Position numbers and translations under genes: made by a program. Source: CAYSPU01 sp964432995 (GTDB lineage Bacteria > Verrucomicrobiota > Verrucomicrobiia > Limisphaerales > JAHDYP01). From it: DNA of 29,190 nucleotides. The stretch is taken from contig CAYSPU010000039.1 in assembly GCA_964432995.1 (NCBI GenBank), positions 1-29,190 of the forward strand. The letters run 5' to 3'. Every line of letters starts with the position of its first letter. Positions within the stretch are counted from its first letter, which is position 1. This document shows positions 9,301 to 16,176 of the stretch, piece after piece. The notes under the pieces are model-generated. The model was not told the origin of the DNA. It ran no database searches and saw only the letters and a program-made list of their open reading frames with translations.

Positions 9301-9689
9301 TCGACGATCCCGCTCTTCGAATACCACTGCGTGCCGAGATTCGCCCCCGGGCTTTCCGCCCGGAACACGATGGCCACCGAGAAGGCCTCGAGACCGCCCA
9401 CGGGGCTTGCGGCCGCGTACAACCGGTGGTCGGCAAAGCGCACCACGGAGCCGCCGGCCGGAGTCACTCCATGCCACAACGTCGGTTCCCGCCCCGGATC
9501 CGCGTTGGCGACGCGTGCGCCGCCGCTGCTTGTCCACGTGCCGACGAGCCCGCCATCGCTCAACACCTCGAGGTCGGAGGCCTGCCAGCGATCGATCAAC
9601 GCCCCTTGCAGGGAAAGCACCGCGGCCAGGCCCCAGCAGAAAACCGCCAACATCATCCGATGTGGCCGGCGTGCGCAGAACAACTTCAT
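3336..9689 (-). CDS. giant secreted LamG / Ig-like / lamin-tail / CotH-kinase protein
   Basis: Predicted surface or secreted protein of 2117 residues. Signal peptide MMLAVFCWGLAAVLSLQGA is followed by a LamG-type jelly roll (about 30-255), an Ig-like repeat (255-340), a tandem cadherin/Big-type domain with GDDQFTFHVNDG (340-430) and another cadherin-like domain (430-525). A first lamin-tail domain (VINEIHYNPAE, about 530-670) and a beta-sandwich with WINGQEVARP follow. The CotH-kinase domain spans about 1029-1370 (FWGLCWAQENYDVRFLEAHG, NLYKL, DKNAAYYFEP near 1276, PWDVTDTWG with Asp near 1304). Three more lamin-tail domains begin near 1572 (VFSEIMYHPPP), 1728 (VVNEVL) and 1874 (LSEIHFHPP), and the C-terminal module ends TRFYRAVTPAVP. 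The start at 9689 gives the signal peptide; the frame runs open to 9800. CotH proteins phosphorylate secreted proteins in other systems, but activity here is an inference. It diverges from the next giant gene. Confidence 0.88.
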   Translation of the reverse strand: MKLFCARRPHRMMLAVFCWGLAAVLSLQGALIDRWQASDLEVLSDGGLVGTWTSSGGARVANADPGREPTLWHGVTPAGGSVVRFADHRLYAAASPVGGLEAFSVAIVFRAESPGANLGTQWYSKSGIVDAEQAGYTADWGTVIDEAGHIGFGVGDPDQTTYQADGSSLVDGSFHVAVFTWGGGTQTVYVDDRTPVSQTGSATLPRNNAGFSFGSLHTDLDGQRFSGDLVEVQFYDSALTGEEAAALIGQLTAIHIEAALPFVHAFSAAPNPIYVGSSATLSWNVANATGLSIDPGVGSVPGPTGAATVSPAATTTYTLIATNADGSAEATVTVTVDPGIPVAFGFTTNTVENTSVAITLSGQDPNGDPLTYHLDSPPQHGVLSGIPPRITYTPATGYLGDDQFTFHVNDGRADSSPAVVRVTVVEPPVAPADIFLSAASVPSGTGPGQYVATMRTVDVNLHDRHTYQLVPGAANNALFAVASNQLWTASAFAATNGGFLTVRIRVTDSAALSLEKDFLLHILSARRDPVINEIHYNPAENTVPAEFVEFYNPNPEPLDMGNWRLRGGVDFNFPPGTQIGARDYLVVAQNPSAIFSVFGVAALGPWTGSLDNDGEQITLRDAGDRVVDQVDYRSEFPWPIAANGGGVSMELINPALDNDLGSSWSVARSDAVTPTNLSTVFIPSADPAWHYRRGTNEASTPASAWRELDFAEDATWSVGRTSIGYADGDDNTVLSDMQNSYVCFFARHAFTVAENAVPETLVLRVYVDDGVILWINGQEVARPHVSGGDKAYDVGTGTTDHEAAWETIVLANASAYLRPGQNVLAAQVINVTLGSSDLSFDLELKTPDVVVAGPQPTPGRRNGSFLYNAAPNIRQVNHTPQSPRSTNDIMITAKVTDPEGVGSVSLACQLVAPGAFIPSVLPRSLTEMNNDPEGAPPSNPAFEMGWVSVPMVDDGTGGDAVAGDDIFTGVIPASPNRTLVRYRVTATDLFGATRRAPFADDPSLNFAAFVYDGVPAYEGIAAADLESLPVYFFITRAQDLTTCTAYTGNQMVQGSPAWFVFNWQCAVVCDGEVYDHVCYRLRGANGRYQPGKRSFRFKFNDGRHLAARDPSGARYPTKWSSLDTGKGQSNQQTLTFGLNEAVNYFLWNKVGVPAPFSHFFHWRVIDSVAEAPDRYGGDFWGLCWAQENYDVRFLEAHGLPKGNLYKLINSTTVGLDQLRYQAPDAVTDGSDHDNIQNNLNSSQTAAWLLAHVNYPLWYRYHAICEGVRNYDFWPGCDKNAAYYFEPAYTSQNQYYGRLWILPWDVTDTWGPTWNSGQDSAYVSIFSGSTKPELIRDYRNTVREIRDLLFQRDQIEPIVDAFAGTLARFVPADLLRWSNAPAATGNYRSMVRPGPALTAGLAGYVQDLKNFMFAGGSHDWWTDRPTVSASGWVARLDVVAADAAAPQRPVLTYNGPVGYPVDHLTFSSSAFTDPQGTNTFAAMQWRVAQVLPAGTVVTNPAQLRLEWDATWDSGAITDGSSNITLPPTSVVPGQTYRVRVRHQDNTGRWSGWSAPIQFAPTAVDLVSDLRASLVFSEIMYHPPPLGLIDSDELEFIELRNAGSRTLDLGGLFFSSGVTFSFPLGTALEPGDCFLLARNPEALAQRYPGVGVQGVYTGKLNNAGETLAISHPHAGVILAVSYGPLAPWPVTADGFGFSLVLADPVTSTYAASAQPLGTPGTAGAASAIGGVVVNEVLTSTTPPLVDAIELRNLAAYPVDVTGWYLTDDPADPRKYRIPTTPALAPGEFLVVDEGQFNPTPGAHPSFSLSSFGDQVYLFSADAPGNLTGYSHGFAFDGARDGVSYGRHVNSVGEEQLTPQIERTLGAENAGPALSPVVLSEIHFHPPMPEDEFVELRNLTAEPVPLHDPTHPTNTWNVSGLSFTFPTNISIAPRGFLVLVSSNANGFRARFSIPDTVPILEYAGGLQNNGERLAVRVPDLPSADGVPYYPMDRVRYSTNAPWPINAAGGGDSLQRLDLAAYADDPINWQAAPPTPGTPYPSGQPLMDFGIQLNDDDGDPELRLFAEGNRTFTIQFADSLENPVWYRLIDIPAQPSNRLEIHRDPAQRTTRFYRAVTPAVP

Positions 9690-9864
9690 CGGCCGAGCAT
9701 CGTACTCGGACAGCCCCGGTTCGTCCAATCCCGGATGTCCCTCCACTCTGTCTGCCAGACCCATTTGGGGGCAGAGACAGGAACCCTGGGGGTCAGGCAA
9801 ACTCGGCGCCGTTCAGAATCAACACCGAGCCATCGGCCCAGCAACCCTGTTTCGTCCCGCACCC
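9690..9864. promoter_or_regulatory. divergent intergenic region between two giant secreted-protein genes
   Basis: These 175 bases must hold both promoters. I see no convincing -35/-10 pair. One structured spot is CTGTCTGCC (9748-9756) facing GGCAGAGACAG (9770-9780), an imperfect inverted repeat that could bind a dimeric regulator. No strong ribosome-binding site precedes either ATG. Confidence 0.4.
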
Positions 9865-12800
9865 ATGAAACCCCACCAGCAACTGCTCGTCACCGCGCTC
9901 GGCCTCGCCGGCGCGTTCCTCCTGGCCACCGCCGCACACGCGCAGTGGACCAACTACATCGAAGTGGAAGACTACAACCACGACGCCGGCCAGTTCGTCT
10001 CGGACGCGACCACGGGGATGGACGGTCCATACCAGGGGGGGGTGTATACGAACCAAGTCGGCGTCCTCGGTGTGGACTACGCCATCACCCTGTTTCGCGG
10101 GGGGACCACCGGCCTCGAGCGGGTCTACCGGACGACCGACTTTGTCGACGGCGGCATCTACCTCTCCGATCGGAAACAGGCCGAAAACGTCGATCGCGGA
10201 CACTTCTCGGTCGTCAGCAACTGGAAGCTCGCCTGGCAGGATCCGGGCGAGTGGCAGAACTACACGCGGATCTTCTCCAACGCCGTCTATGCGATTTCGA
10301 TCTTCGCCGGGGCGGACAACGCCCAGGGCGTCCGGATGACCCTGGAAACCGTGACGAGCGATCCGACGCAGCCGGACCAGACCGTCGAGACGATCGGTTT
10401 CTTCAACGGCCCCAACACCGGCGGCGTCGATGTCTACGCGCCGCTGGAGGCCACCGACGCCGTGGGCCAACCGTTGCGCATCCGGCTCTCCGGCACGAAC
10501 ACCCTGCGCCTCACGCAGCGCTACTACTCGAACACGGACTACTTGAAATTCGTGGCGCGGGAAGATGTCCCCGTCATGCCGCCGTACCTGGTCTCCGTCG
10601 TGCCGGCCCCGGAGGAATCGCTGACCACCGCGACCCCCATCCGCATCACGATCCGGCGCGGAGATCACGCCGTGGACCCCAGCGTGATCCGCTTGTCGGT
10701 GAATGATGTGGACGTCACGGCGTCGGCCGTCGTCAGCGCGACCGCGGACGGTGGCGCGACGGTGTTCTATGACTACGACCGCGGGCTGCCGGTTTCCACG
10801 GCCATTCCGGTCCAAATCGTGTATGGCGACACCGGCAGTCCGGCCACCTTGGTCACCAACAGTTGGAGCTTCGTCACCCCGGCCTCCTGGCCGATCATCC
10901 TGTCGGCCAACCAAGTGGCGCTCTATCCCGGCGGGATTTCCGAGGACATCACGGTCAGCATTCCGCGCGGGTTCAACGCCGACAATGAGGTGCTGGTCGA
11001 GATCTTCAGCAGCGAACCCACCGTCGCCGCCCCCGTCGGCGGCGCCGATGGCGTCCTCTCCCTCGTCTTCCCTGCAGGCGGGGCCAACACCAGGACCTTC
11101 AACGTCGAGGCGCTCACCGAGGGCACGGCCCAGTTCACCACCGAGAACATGTGGGGGCTGGATGTGGCCACACTGACCGCGACTGTATCCCCCACGCTGG
11201 CCGTCTCCTTGCTCCCTTCGTCGCCGGAGATCACCTGCTGGACCAACTCGACCCTCGTCCTCCGCGCCGTGGCGACAGGCATCGAGCCCTTCTCCTACAC
11301 CTGGAAAGCGGATGGAGTGACGGTGCCGGGCGTCACCGGACCTGAGTTCCCGGTGTCGATCCTGGACTTGACGTTGGGCAGCCAGCACACGCTGGCGCTC
11401 GAGGTCGCCAATCCGTCAGGAACCGCAACCACCGACCCGGTGAGCCTCACGGCGGTCGCCCCGCCCCCAGCCGCCTTCACCCTCTACGAAGACTCTTTCT
11501 CGCGATCGGGCGGTCTGGATGCCACCAAGCCGGATGTGCAGAATCCGCATGACCGGCAGTGGCTGGCCGGCAGCGCCCTGCTCACGGACGGGACCAGCAT
11601 CCTCTATCCCGGCACCCACCAGGCCTACCTGCCGTTCGTGCCGGAAGCCGGACATGTCTATGCCCTGACAGCCGACCTGAATGGAACCAACGCGAGCGGC
11701 GAGTGGTTGGCTCTGGGATTCTCTTCCGCGGCACCCACAACTGCCGGCGCCTTCTACGACAGCTCGAGCGCGTTCCTCCTCATCCGCGCCAATCATACCG
11801 GGAACCAGCAGAGCTTCATCACCATCGACGGCAACCCGACGGCCGACGGGCAGAACTTCGAGTGCTTCCATCCCACCGGCCCCAGCCGGATGACCATGGT
11901 GCTGGACACAACCTCGGGCGACGAAACCGGCGGCTGGACCGTCACCGTGTGGCAGGACGGCACCCTGGTCGCCACCCACGTCTATCCCGTCAATCCCTCC
12001 ATCCAGTTCGCCGGCTGCGGCGGAGGCGCCCCTGGCGCGGGGCTCATCGACAACTTCCAGCTCACCGACAGCATCGCGCCGCCGGAGGGCCCGGCGATCA
12101 CCACCCAGCCGACGCCAGCCTCCACGGAGCAGTTTCGCGGAGGAACCGTGACCTTCCAGGTGGCGGCTGCCGGGTCGCAACCGCTCTCCTACCAATGGCA
12201 GAGCGGCATCACCGATCTGCCCGGCGAAACCAACTCCACCCTCGTCCTCGATAACCTCACCCAATCGGGCACCTACCGCGTCGTGGTCCGCAACGCCAAC
12301 GGCAGCGTGACCAGTGACAACGCCGTCGTGACCCTGATCCCGGACCCGTTGCAGGCCGCGGTGCTCTATCAGGATTCGTTTGAGGGGACCGGCGCGCTGG
12401 ACGGACGCGAGCCCGAGGTGAACACCCTCGCCGGTGTCTGGACCGCCTTCCCCGAAATGACCTGCGTCAACAGCGAAGTCCAGATGCCGTCCAGCGGAAC
12501 GGATATGTCCGCCTACCTTCCGTTCACGCCCGAACCGGGTCATGTCTACGTCCTCGCGGTGGACATGAACCCGCTGATGGGCACCGCCACCGAGTGGTCG
12601 TGCCTCGGATTCGTGGGCAATCCCGCCACCAGCTCGGTCTTCTACAACAACAACGCCTTCGCCTGGATGCTCCAGCGCCTCAACCGCGCCGAATCCCAGA
12701 TGTTCGTCAACGGTTTCGGGGCGATGTCCAGTGGTCCGGGCGGCGGCGCGGGCTACACCACGTGGAAGATGGTCCTGGATACCACTACCGGCGACGCGTC

Positions 12801-13149
12801 CGCCGGCTGGACCGTTCGTTTCGTCCTGGGACGGGCCGGGTCGTTCGGAAACCAGCTCTGGAGTTACGTCTACGAAACGAACCCGGCGATCGCCGCCCTC
12901 GGAATCGGCGGCGAAAGCACCCACATCTCGGCGAACTTCGACAACCTGTTGCTGACCGACAGCGCGGCGCCGCAGGGCTCGCTGAGCGTGCAGCGAACAG
13001 CCGACGGCGCCCTCTTGAGCTGGTCGGAGGGCCTGCTGCTGGAAGCCTCCTCGGTGAGCGGCCCCTGGACCACCAACAGCGCCTCCCCGCCGTCGATCAC
13101 CGTGCCCTTTACCGGCGCCGAGAGGTACTACCGCGTCGTCATTCCCTGA
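9865..13149 (+). CDS. secreted CBM-like / Ig-like / duplicated LamG-like protein
   Basis: A 1094-residue secreted protein with no recognisable catalytic domain. Signal peptide to about residue 27 (LLVTALGLAGAFLLATAAHA). Residues 28-232 begin NYIEVEDYNHDAGQFV and resemble carbohydrate-binding jelly rolls of the CBM6/CBM35 kind. Residues 236-340 look like a bacterial Ig/fibronectin-like domain. Two Ig-like domains lie near 445-532 (PFSYTWKADG) and 742-827 (PLSYQWQSG). Two homologous modules of about 200 residues lie near 540-739 (LYEDSFSRSGGLDATKP, AYLPFVPEAGHVYALT, MVLDTTSGDETGGWTV, IDNFQLTDS) and 833-1033 (LYQDSFEGTGALDGREP, AYLPFTPEPGHVYVLA, MVLDTTTGDASAGWTV, FDNLLLTDS). The C-terminal module ends AERYYRVVIP. 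I took ATG 9865 because the frame above it lies in the neighbour's antisense and this start gives a clean signal peptide. Likely a glycan-binding surface protein; the substrate is unknown. Confidence 0.82.
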   Translation: MKPHQQLLVTALGLAGAFLLATAAHAQWTNYIEVEDYNHDAGQFVSDATTGMDGPYQGGVYTNQVGVLGVDYAITLFRGGTTGLERVYRTTDFVDGGIYLSDRKQAENVDRGHFSVVSNWKLAWQDPGEWQNYTRIFSNAVYAISIFAGADNAQGVRMTLETVTSDPTQPDQTVETIGFFNGPNTGGVDVYAPLEATDAVGQPLRIRLSGTNTLRLTQRYYSNTDYLKFVAREDVPVMPPYLVSVVPAPEESLTTATPIRITIRRGDHAVDPSVIRLSVNDVDVTASAVVSATADGGATVFYDYDRGLPVSTAIPVQIVYGDTGSPATLVTNSWSFVTPASWPIILSANQVALYPGGISEDITVSIPRGFNADNEVLVEIFSSEPTVAAPVGGADGVLSLVFPAGGANTRTFNVEALTEGTAQFTTENMWGLDVATLTATVSPTLAVSLLPSSPEITCWTNSTLVLRAVATGIEPFSYTWKADGVTVPGVTGPEFPVSILDLTLGSQHTLALEVANPSGTATTDPVSLTAVAPPPAAFTLYEDSFSRSGGLDATKPDVQNPHDRQWLAGSALLTDGTSILYPGTHQAYLPFVPEAGHVYALTADLNGTNASGEWLALGFSSAAPTTAGAFYDSSSAFLLIRANHTGNQQSFITIDGNPTADGQNFECFHPTGPSRMTMVLDTTSGDETGGWTVTVWQDGTLVATHVYPVNPSIQFAGCGGGAPGAGLIDNFQLTDSIAPPEGPAITTQPTPASTEQFRGGTVTFQVAAAGSQPLSYQWQSGITDLPGETNSTLVLDNLTQSGTYRVVVRNANGSVTSDNAVVTLIPDPLQAAVLYQDSFEGTGALDGREPEVNTLAGVWTAFPEMTCVNSEVQMPSSGTDMSAYLPFTPEPGHVYVLAVDMNPLMGTATEWSCLGFVGNPATSSVFYNNNAFAWMLQRLNRAESQMFVNGFGAMSSGPGGGAGYTTWKMVLDTTTGDASAGWTVRFVLGRAGSFGNQLWSYVYETNPAIAALGIGGESTHISANFDNLLLTDSAAPQGSLSVQRTADGALLSWSEGLLLEASSVSGPWTTNSASPPSITVPFTGAERYYRVVIP

Positions 13150-13226
13150 GCATGCTGTCCCCCGGGGAATGGCGGCAGCGACTCCCGGACTTCGAATCCG
13201 ATGTTCTGTGGTGGGCTGGGATGAAA

Positions 13227-13256
13227 AGGCGGTCGGGGCTTCGGCTCCGGCCGCCT
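13227..13256 (+). terminator. hairpin with TTCG tetraloop downstream of the secreted-protein gene
   Basis: AGGCGGTCGGGGC (13227-13239) and GCTCCGGCCGCCT (13244-13256) pair over 13 positions, two of them G-T wobbles, closed by a TTCG loop. It lies 77 bases after the stop and is preceded by four A. The following CTGTAT is not a T tract, so this is either a weak terminator or part of a dispersed repeat. Confidence 0.5.
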
Positions 13257-13269
13257 CTGTATCGAAGTA

Positions 13270-13301
13270 CGGATAGATCGTGCATATGCACGATCTATCC
13301 G
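13270..13301. promoter_or_regulatory. 32-base perfect palindrome, candidate operator
   Basis: The half-site GGATAGATCGTGCAT is followed directly by its exact reverse complement with no spacer, and the outer C/G pair also matches. Perfect dyads of this length rarely arise by chance in GC-rich DNA, and the core is AT-rich. It lies 159 bases upstream of the histidine kinase start and 14 bases after the TTCG hairpin. It may be an operator for a dimeric regulator or a second transcript-end hairpin. A shorter palindrome CTCCGC-A-GCGGAG follows at 13355-13367; otherwise 13302-13459 shows nothing I can name. Confidence 0.5.
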
Positions 13302-13459
13302 GAGTGCAGGCCGTTGGTCGCGGTGGGTGCATCAGCGCCGCCCGCAACGCCCCGCTCCGCAGCGGAGGAATGCCTTCCGGGGCAGCGTCGGGACGCCCCC
13401 GTTCGCGGCCGCAAACAGGTTTTGTCTTCCGTGCTCCCAGGACGTAGCGTGTTGGCCTC

Positions 13460-15469
13460 ATGCGCCTCCGTCTTCGCCACCACGGTTCGCATGCCGAGCG
13501 AACACCAACGTCGCGGCGCCACGGGGGTTGCTGGCACCGGGCGCACTCCCATCACCCCGTGCTGACCGCCTTGCTCATGGCGGGCTGGCTGACCGCCGTG
13601 TTCCCGGATCCGGCAGAGAAAGCCAGCGCGGCAAAAACGCCCCTCCTGGACTCGGTCTACGGTGTGGGCTCCTGGATCTGGGCCGAAGAGACGCGCGCGG
13701 CGCAAACCTGCCGCCTCCGCAAGACCTTCGAAATCCCCGAAGCCGGAACCGTCCGACAAGCGCGGCTGCGATTGGTCGTTGACGATTCCTATCGCCTCTT
13801 CCTGGACGCCCAATTGTTGGGCGCAGGCGGCGAATGGCGGGAACTGAACGAATACGACGTGGCCCCGCTCCTCAAACCGGGCCGTCACGTGCTCGCGGTG
13901 GAAGCCTATAACGGTGTCTCTGTTGCCGGATTGGCCCTGGGACTGCAGGCCGAGCTGACCGACGGATCGGTCGTCAGGGTGGCCTCGGACTCGAGCTGGA
14001 GAATCGTGCCCGACGACGTCGCCGACTGGACCGAACCGGCAGCGGATTCCCCCGCCTGGCCCGCCGCGACCGAGGTGGCCGCGTTCGGTCACCATCCCTG
14101 GTTCGAGCGCCCCGGAACCTACGGCGTCGGATCGTGGATCTGGGCCGCGGAAACGCGCGATCAGCAAACCTGTCGCTTCTGGAAGACGCTCCGGCTGCCG
14201 AACGCCCCCGCCGTCGAGCGCGCCCAACTGCGCCTCACCGCCGACAACTCCTACCGTCTCTTCTTCGACGGCCGCGAACTCGGCCGCGGGGCGGAGTGGC
14301 GGGCGCTGACGGATTACGACGTGAAATCCCTGCTCACCCCGGGCGAACACGTGCTGGCAGTGGAGGTGTTCAATGACAACGGCGGCGCCGGCATGATCCT
14401 GGGTCTGAACGTCCAGTTCGCCAACGGTAAAGTGATGGAAATCGTCTCCGACTCGAGTTGGAGAATCGCCTCCAACCGCGACAAACGATGGGCCACGAGA
14501 ACCAGCCCGCCCGCGACCTGGCCGGCGGCAACCGTGGTCGCCGCGCTGCGGGACTATCCGTGGCAGAACCAGCCGTGGATCGTTCACGCGCAACCGACGG
14601 CGCCCGCCGCGGCCCGCTTCTGGCAGTCCGCCTGGTTCCAGTTCGGCCTGTTGGCTGCATGCCTCGCCGCCGCCGCCGCCTGCCTCCACCTCCTGGGACG
14701 GCTCGCCATCCAGTCCCGCGCCCAACAGATTGTCTCCCGCGAACGCGCCCGCATCGCGCGCGACATCCACGACGATCTCAACTCCCGCCTCACCGAACTC
14801 GTCCTGCTGGGGGAACTCTCCCGGAGAGAACTGCCGATGGACTCCGCCACCCGCGGGCGCTTCGACCAAATGTGCGAGAGCGCGCGCGGCCTGCTGCGCG
14901 CCACGAACGAAGTCGTCTGGGTCGTCAACTCCCAGCGGGACACCCTTCAGGACTTCGCCTCCTACGTCTGCAGCCACGCGCAAACCTTCCTCCAGGCCAC
15001 CCCCATCCGCTGCCGCTTCGACCTGGACGACGACATGGCCGCCGTTCCCTGCGGCTTGGATGTGCGGCGCAACCTGTTCCTGGCCGTGAAAGAGGCGCTC
15101 CGCAACGCCGTCCGGCATTCTCAAGCCACCGAGCTTTTCCTGCGCATCCGACAGCAGGGACAGAACCTCCTGGTCGTGATCGAGGACAACGGCCGGGGCT
15201 TCGATCCCGCCGCCGCGGACAACGCGGGCAACGGCTTGGCCAACATGAAATGGCGGGCGGCCGAAACCGGAGGCGCGTGCCACATCGTCAGCCGGCCCGG
15301 CGCCGGCTGCCGCGTCGCCTTCACCGCCCCCTTGGGCAAGCGCCCCCCATTCCATCCCCCTTCGCCGATCCAGCCACGACGAACGCAACCGGCCGACAAT
15401 CCTCAATCCCCGACCTTCCTCCCCGCTGCGGAGGCTGCCGCCCCACCCGCCCCTTCCCGAGCCCCATGA
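13460..15469 (+). CDS. sensor histidine kinase with tandem rhamnosidase-type jelly-roll sensor modules
   Basis: A 669-residue membrane sensor kinase of the NarX/DesK (HisKA_3) type. A hydrophobic N-terminus (HPVLTALLMAGWLTAV) precedes two homologous modules at about 67-216 and 220-370. Each opens GVGSWIWA-ETR, carries DSYRLF or NSYRLF, then EWR-L--YDV, HVLAVE and SDSSWRI, and closes on W-PAAT-VAA and PW. This pattern matches the beta-sandwich seen at the N-terminus of alpha-L-rhamnosidases. A transmembrane helix follows at about 393-416. The kinase core has His437 in RDIHDDLNSRLTEL, the N-box Asn549 (EALRNAVRHS), DNGRGFD (576-582) and GNGLANM. A proline-rich tail of about 45 residues ends the protein. 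The stop overlaps the response-regulator start (ATGA). A GTG at 13559 is an alternative start just before the hydrophobic segment. The sensor domain implies a sugar or glycan ligand, which is inference. Confidence 0.88.
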   Translation: MRLRLRHHGSHAERTPTSRRHGGCWHRAHSHHPVLTALLMAGWLTAVFPDPAEKASAAKTPLLDSVYGVGSWIWAEETRAAQTCRLRKTFEIPEAGTVRQARLRLVVDDSYRLFLDAQLLGAGGEWRELNEYDVAPLLKPGRHVLAVEAYNGVSVAGLALGLQAELTDGSVVRVASDSSWRIVPDDVADWTEPAADSPAWPAATEVAAFGHHPWFERPGTYGVGSWIWAAETRDQQTCRFWKTLRLPNAPAVERAQLRLTADNSYRLFFDGRELGRGAEWRALTDYDVKSLLTPGEHVLAVEVFNDNGGAGMILGLNVQFANGKVMEIVSDSSWRIASNRDKRWATRTSPPATWPAATVVAALRDYPWQNQPWIVHAQPTAPAAARFWQSAWFQFGLLAACLAAAAACLHLLGRLAIQSRAQQIVSRERARIARDIHDDLNSRLTELVLLGELSRRELPMDSATRGRFDQMCESARGLLRATNEVVWVVNSQRDTLQDFASYVCSHAQTFLQATPIRCRFDLDDDMAAVPCGLDVRRNLFLAVKEALRNAVRHSQATELFLRIRQQGQNLLVVIEDNGRGFDPAAADNAGNGLANMKWRAAETGGACHIVSRPGAGCRVAFTAPLGKRPPFHPPSPIQPRRTQPADNPQSPTFLPAAEAAAPPAPSRAP

Positions 15470-16176
15470 CCTCCACGCCCTCCACTCCCGCCGGTCCGCC
15501 AACCCGCCCTCCCTGGATGGTGGCCTTCGTCGAGGACCAGCGCGACATCCGCGAACGCTGGGTGCGCCTGCTCGAGTCCTTCGACGACTTCCGCTGCCTC
15601 TGCACGTGTTCCTCGGGCGAAGAAGCCTTGCGCGTCATCCCGGCGGCGGCCCCCGTTCCCGACGTCGTCCTGATGGACATCTTCCTGCCGCGCATGTCCG
15701 GCATCGAGTGCACCGCCCGGCTCAAAGGACTGCTCCCCCGCACCCGCATCCTCATTCTGACGGCCTCCGATGATGAAGACATGGTCTTCCCGGCGCTCGA
15801 AGCGGGCGCGGACGGTTACCTGTTGAAGCAGGCCCGGCCCGAGGATTTGCGGGTCGCGCTGCTCGAGGTGTTGAACGGCGGCGTGCCCATGACCAGTGGC
15901 ATCGCCCGACGCGTCGCGGCGTTCTTCCGCGACCGGGCCAAGGGCCGCGACGACCTCACCCGGCTCAGCGCGCGCGAACAGCAGGTCCTGCAACTGCTCT
16001 CGCGCGGCTACTCGAACAAGGAGATTGCGTCCGAGCTCTCCTTGAGCGTGGAAACCGTCCACAACTACATCAAACACGTCTACGAGAAGATGCACGTCCG
16101 CTCCCGGGCGGAAGCCGTCGCCAAATACATGTCCTCCGGCCCGCCGGTGCCAATGGGGTCAGGTCTAAAGTATTGA
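15466..16176 (+). CDS. NarL/FixJ-family response regulator with LuxR-type HTH
   Basis: Cytoplasmic partner of the upstream kinase, 236 residues. The receiver domain spans about 18-140, with the acidic pocket VEDQ and phospho-acceptor Asp71 in DVVLMDIFLPRMSG; ILILTASDDED and the Lys in YLLKQARPEDL are also present. The LuxR-type DNA-binding domain lies at about 164-225 (LSAREQQVLQLLSRGYSNKEIA, LSLSVETVHNYIKHVYEKM). The ATG overlaps the kinase stop by the ATGA arrangement, so translation is probably coupled. The last codons (MGSGLKY and the TGA) lie inside the left terminal repeat of a transposase element, so the natural C-terminus ended differently. The domain folds are complete and the protein should still work. 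Its target genes are not evident; the 32-base palindrome upstream of the kinase is one candidate site. Confidence 0.9.
   Translation: MTSTPSTPAGPPTRPPWMVAFVEDQRDIRERWVRLLESFDDFRCLCTCSSGEEALRVIPAAAPVPDVVLMDIFLPRMSGIECTARLKGLLPRTRILILTASDDEDMVFPALEAGADGYLLKQARPEDLRVALLEVLNGGVPMTSGIARRVAAFFRDRAKGRDDLTRLSAREQQVLQLLSRGYSNKEIASELSLSVETVHNYIKHVYEKMHVRSRAEAVAKYMSSGPPVPMGSGLKY

Noticed and set aside
9787..9797. TGGGGGTCAGG resembling the end of the RAYT element
   Set aside because: Only about ten bases match, with one extra G, and the rest of the terminal repeat and any partner end are absent.
7125..10706. 1193-residue plus-strand frame opposite the CotH/lamin-tail gene
   Set aside because: Antisense shadow: low-complexity Arg/Gly/His composition, and it ends inside a real gene in another frame.
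11416..15502. Minus-strand frames of 681 and 735 residues opposite the CBM-like protein and the histidine kinase
   Set aside because: Both are shadows of clear plus-strand genes and contain no recognisable motif.
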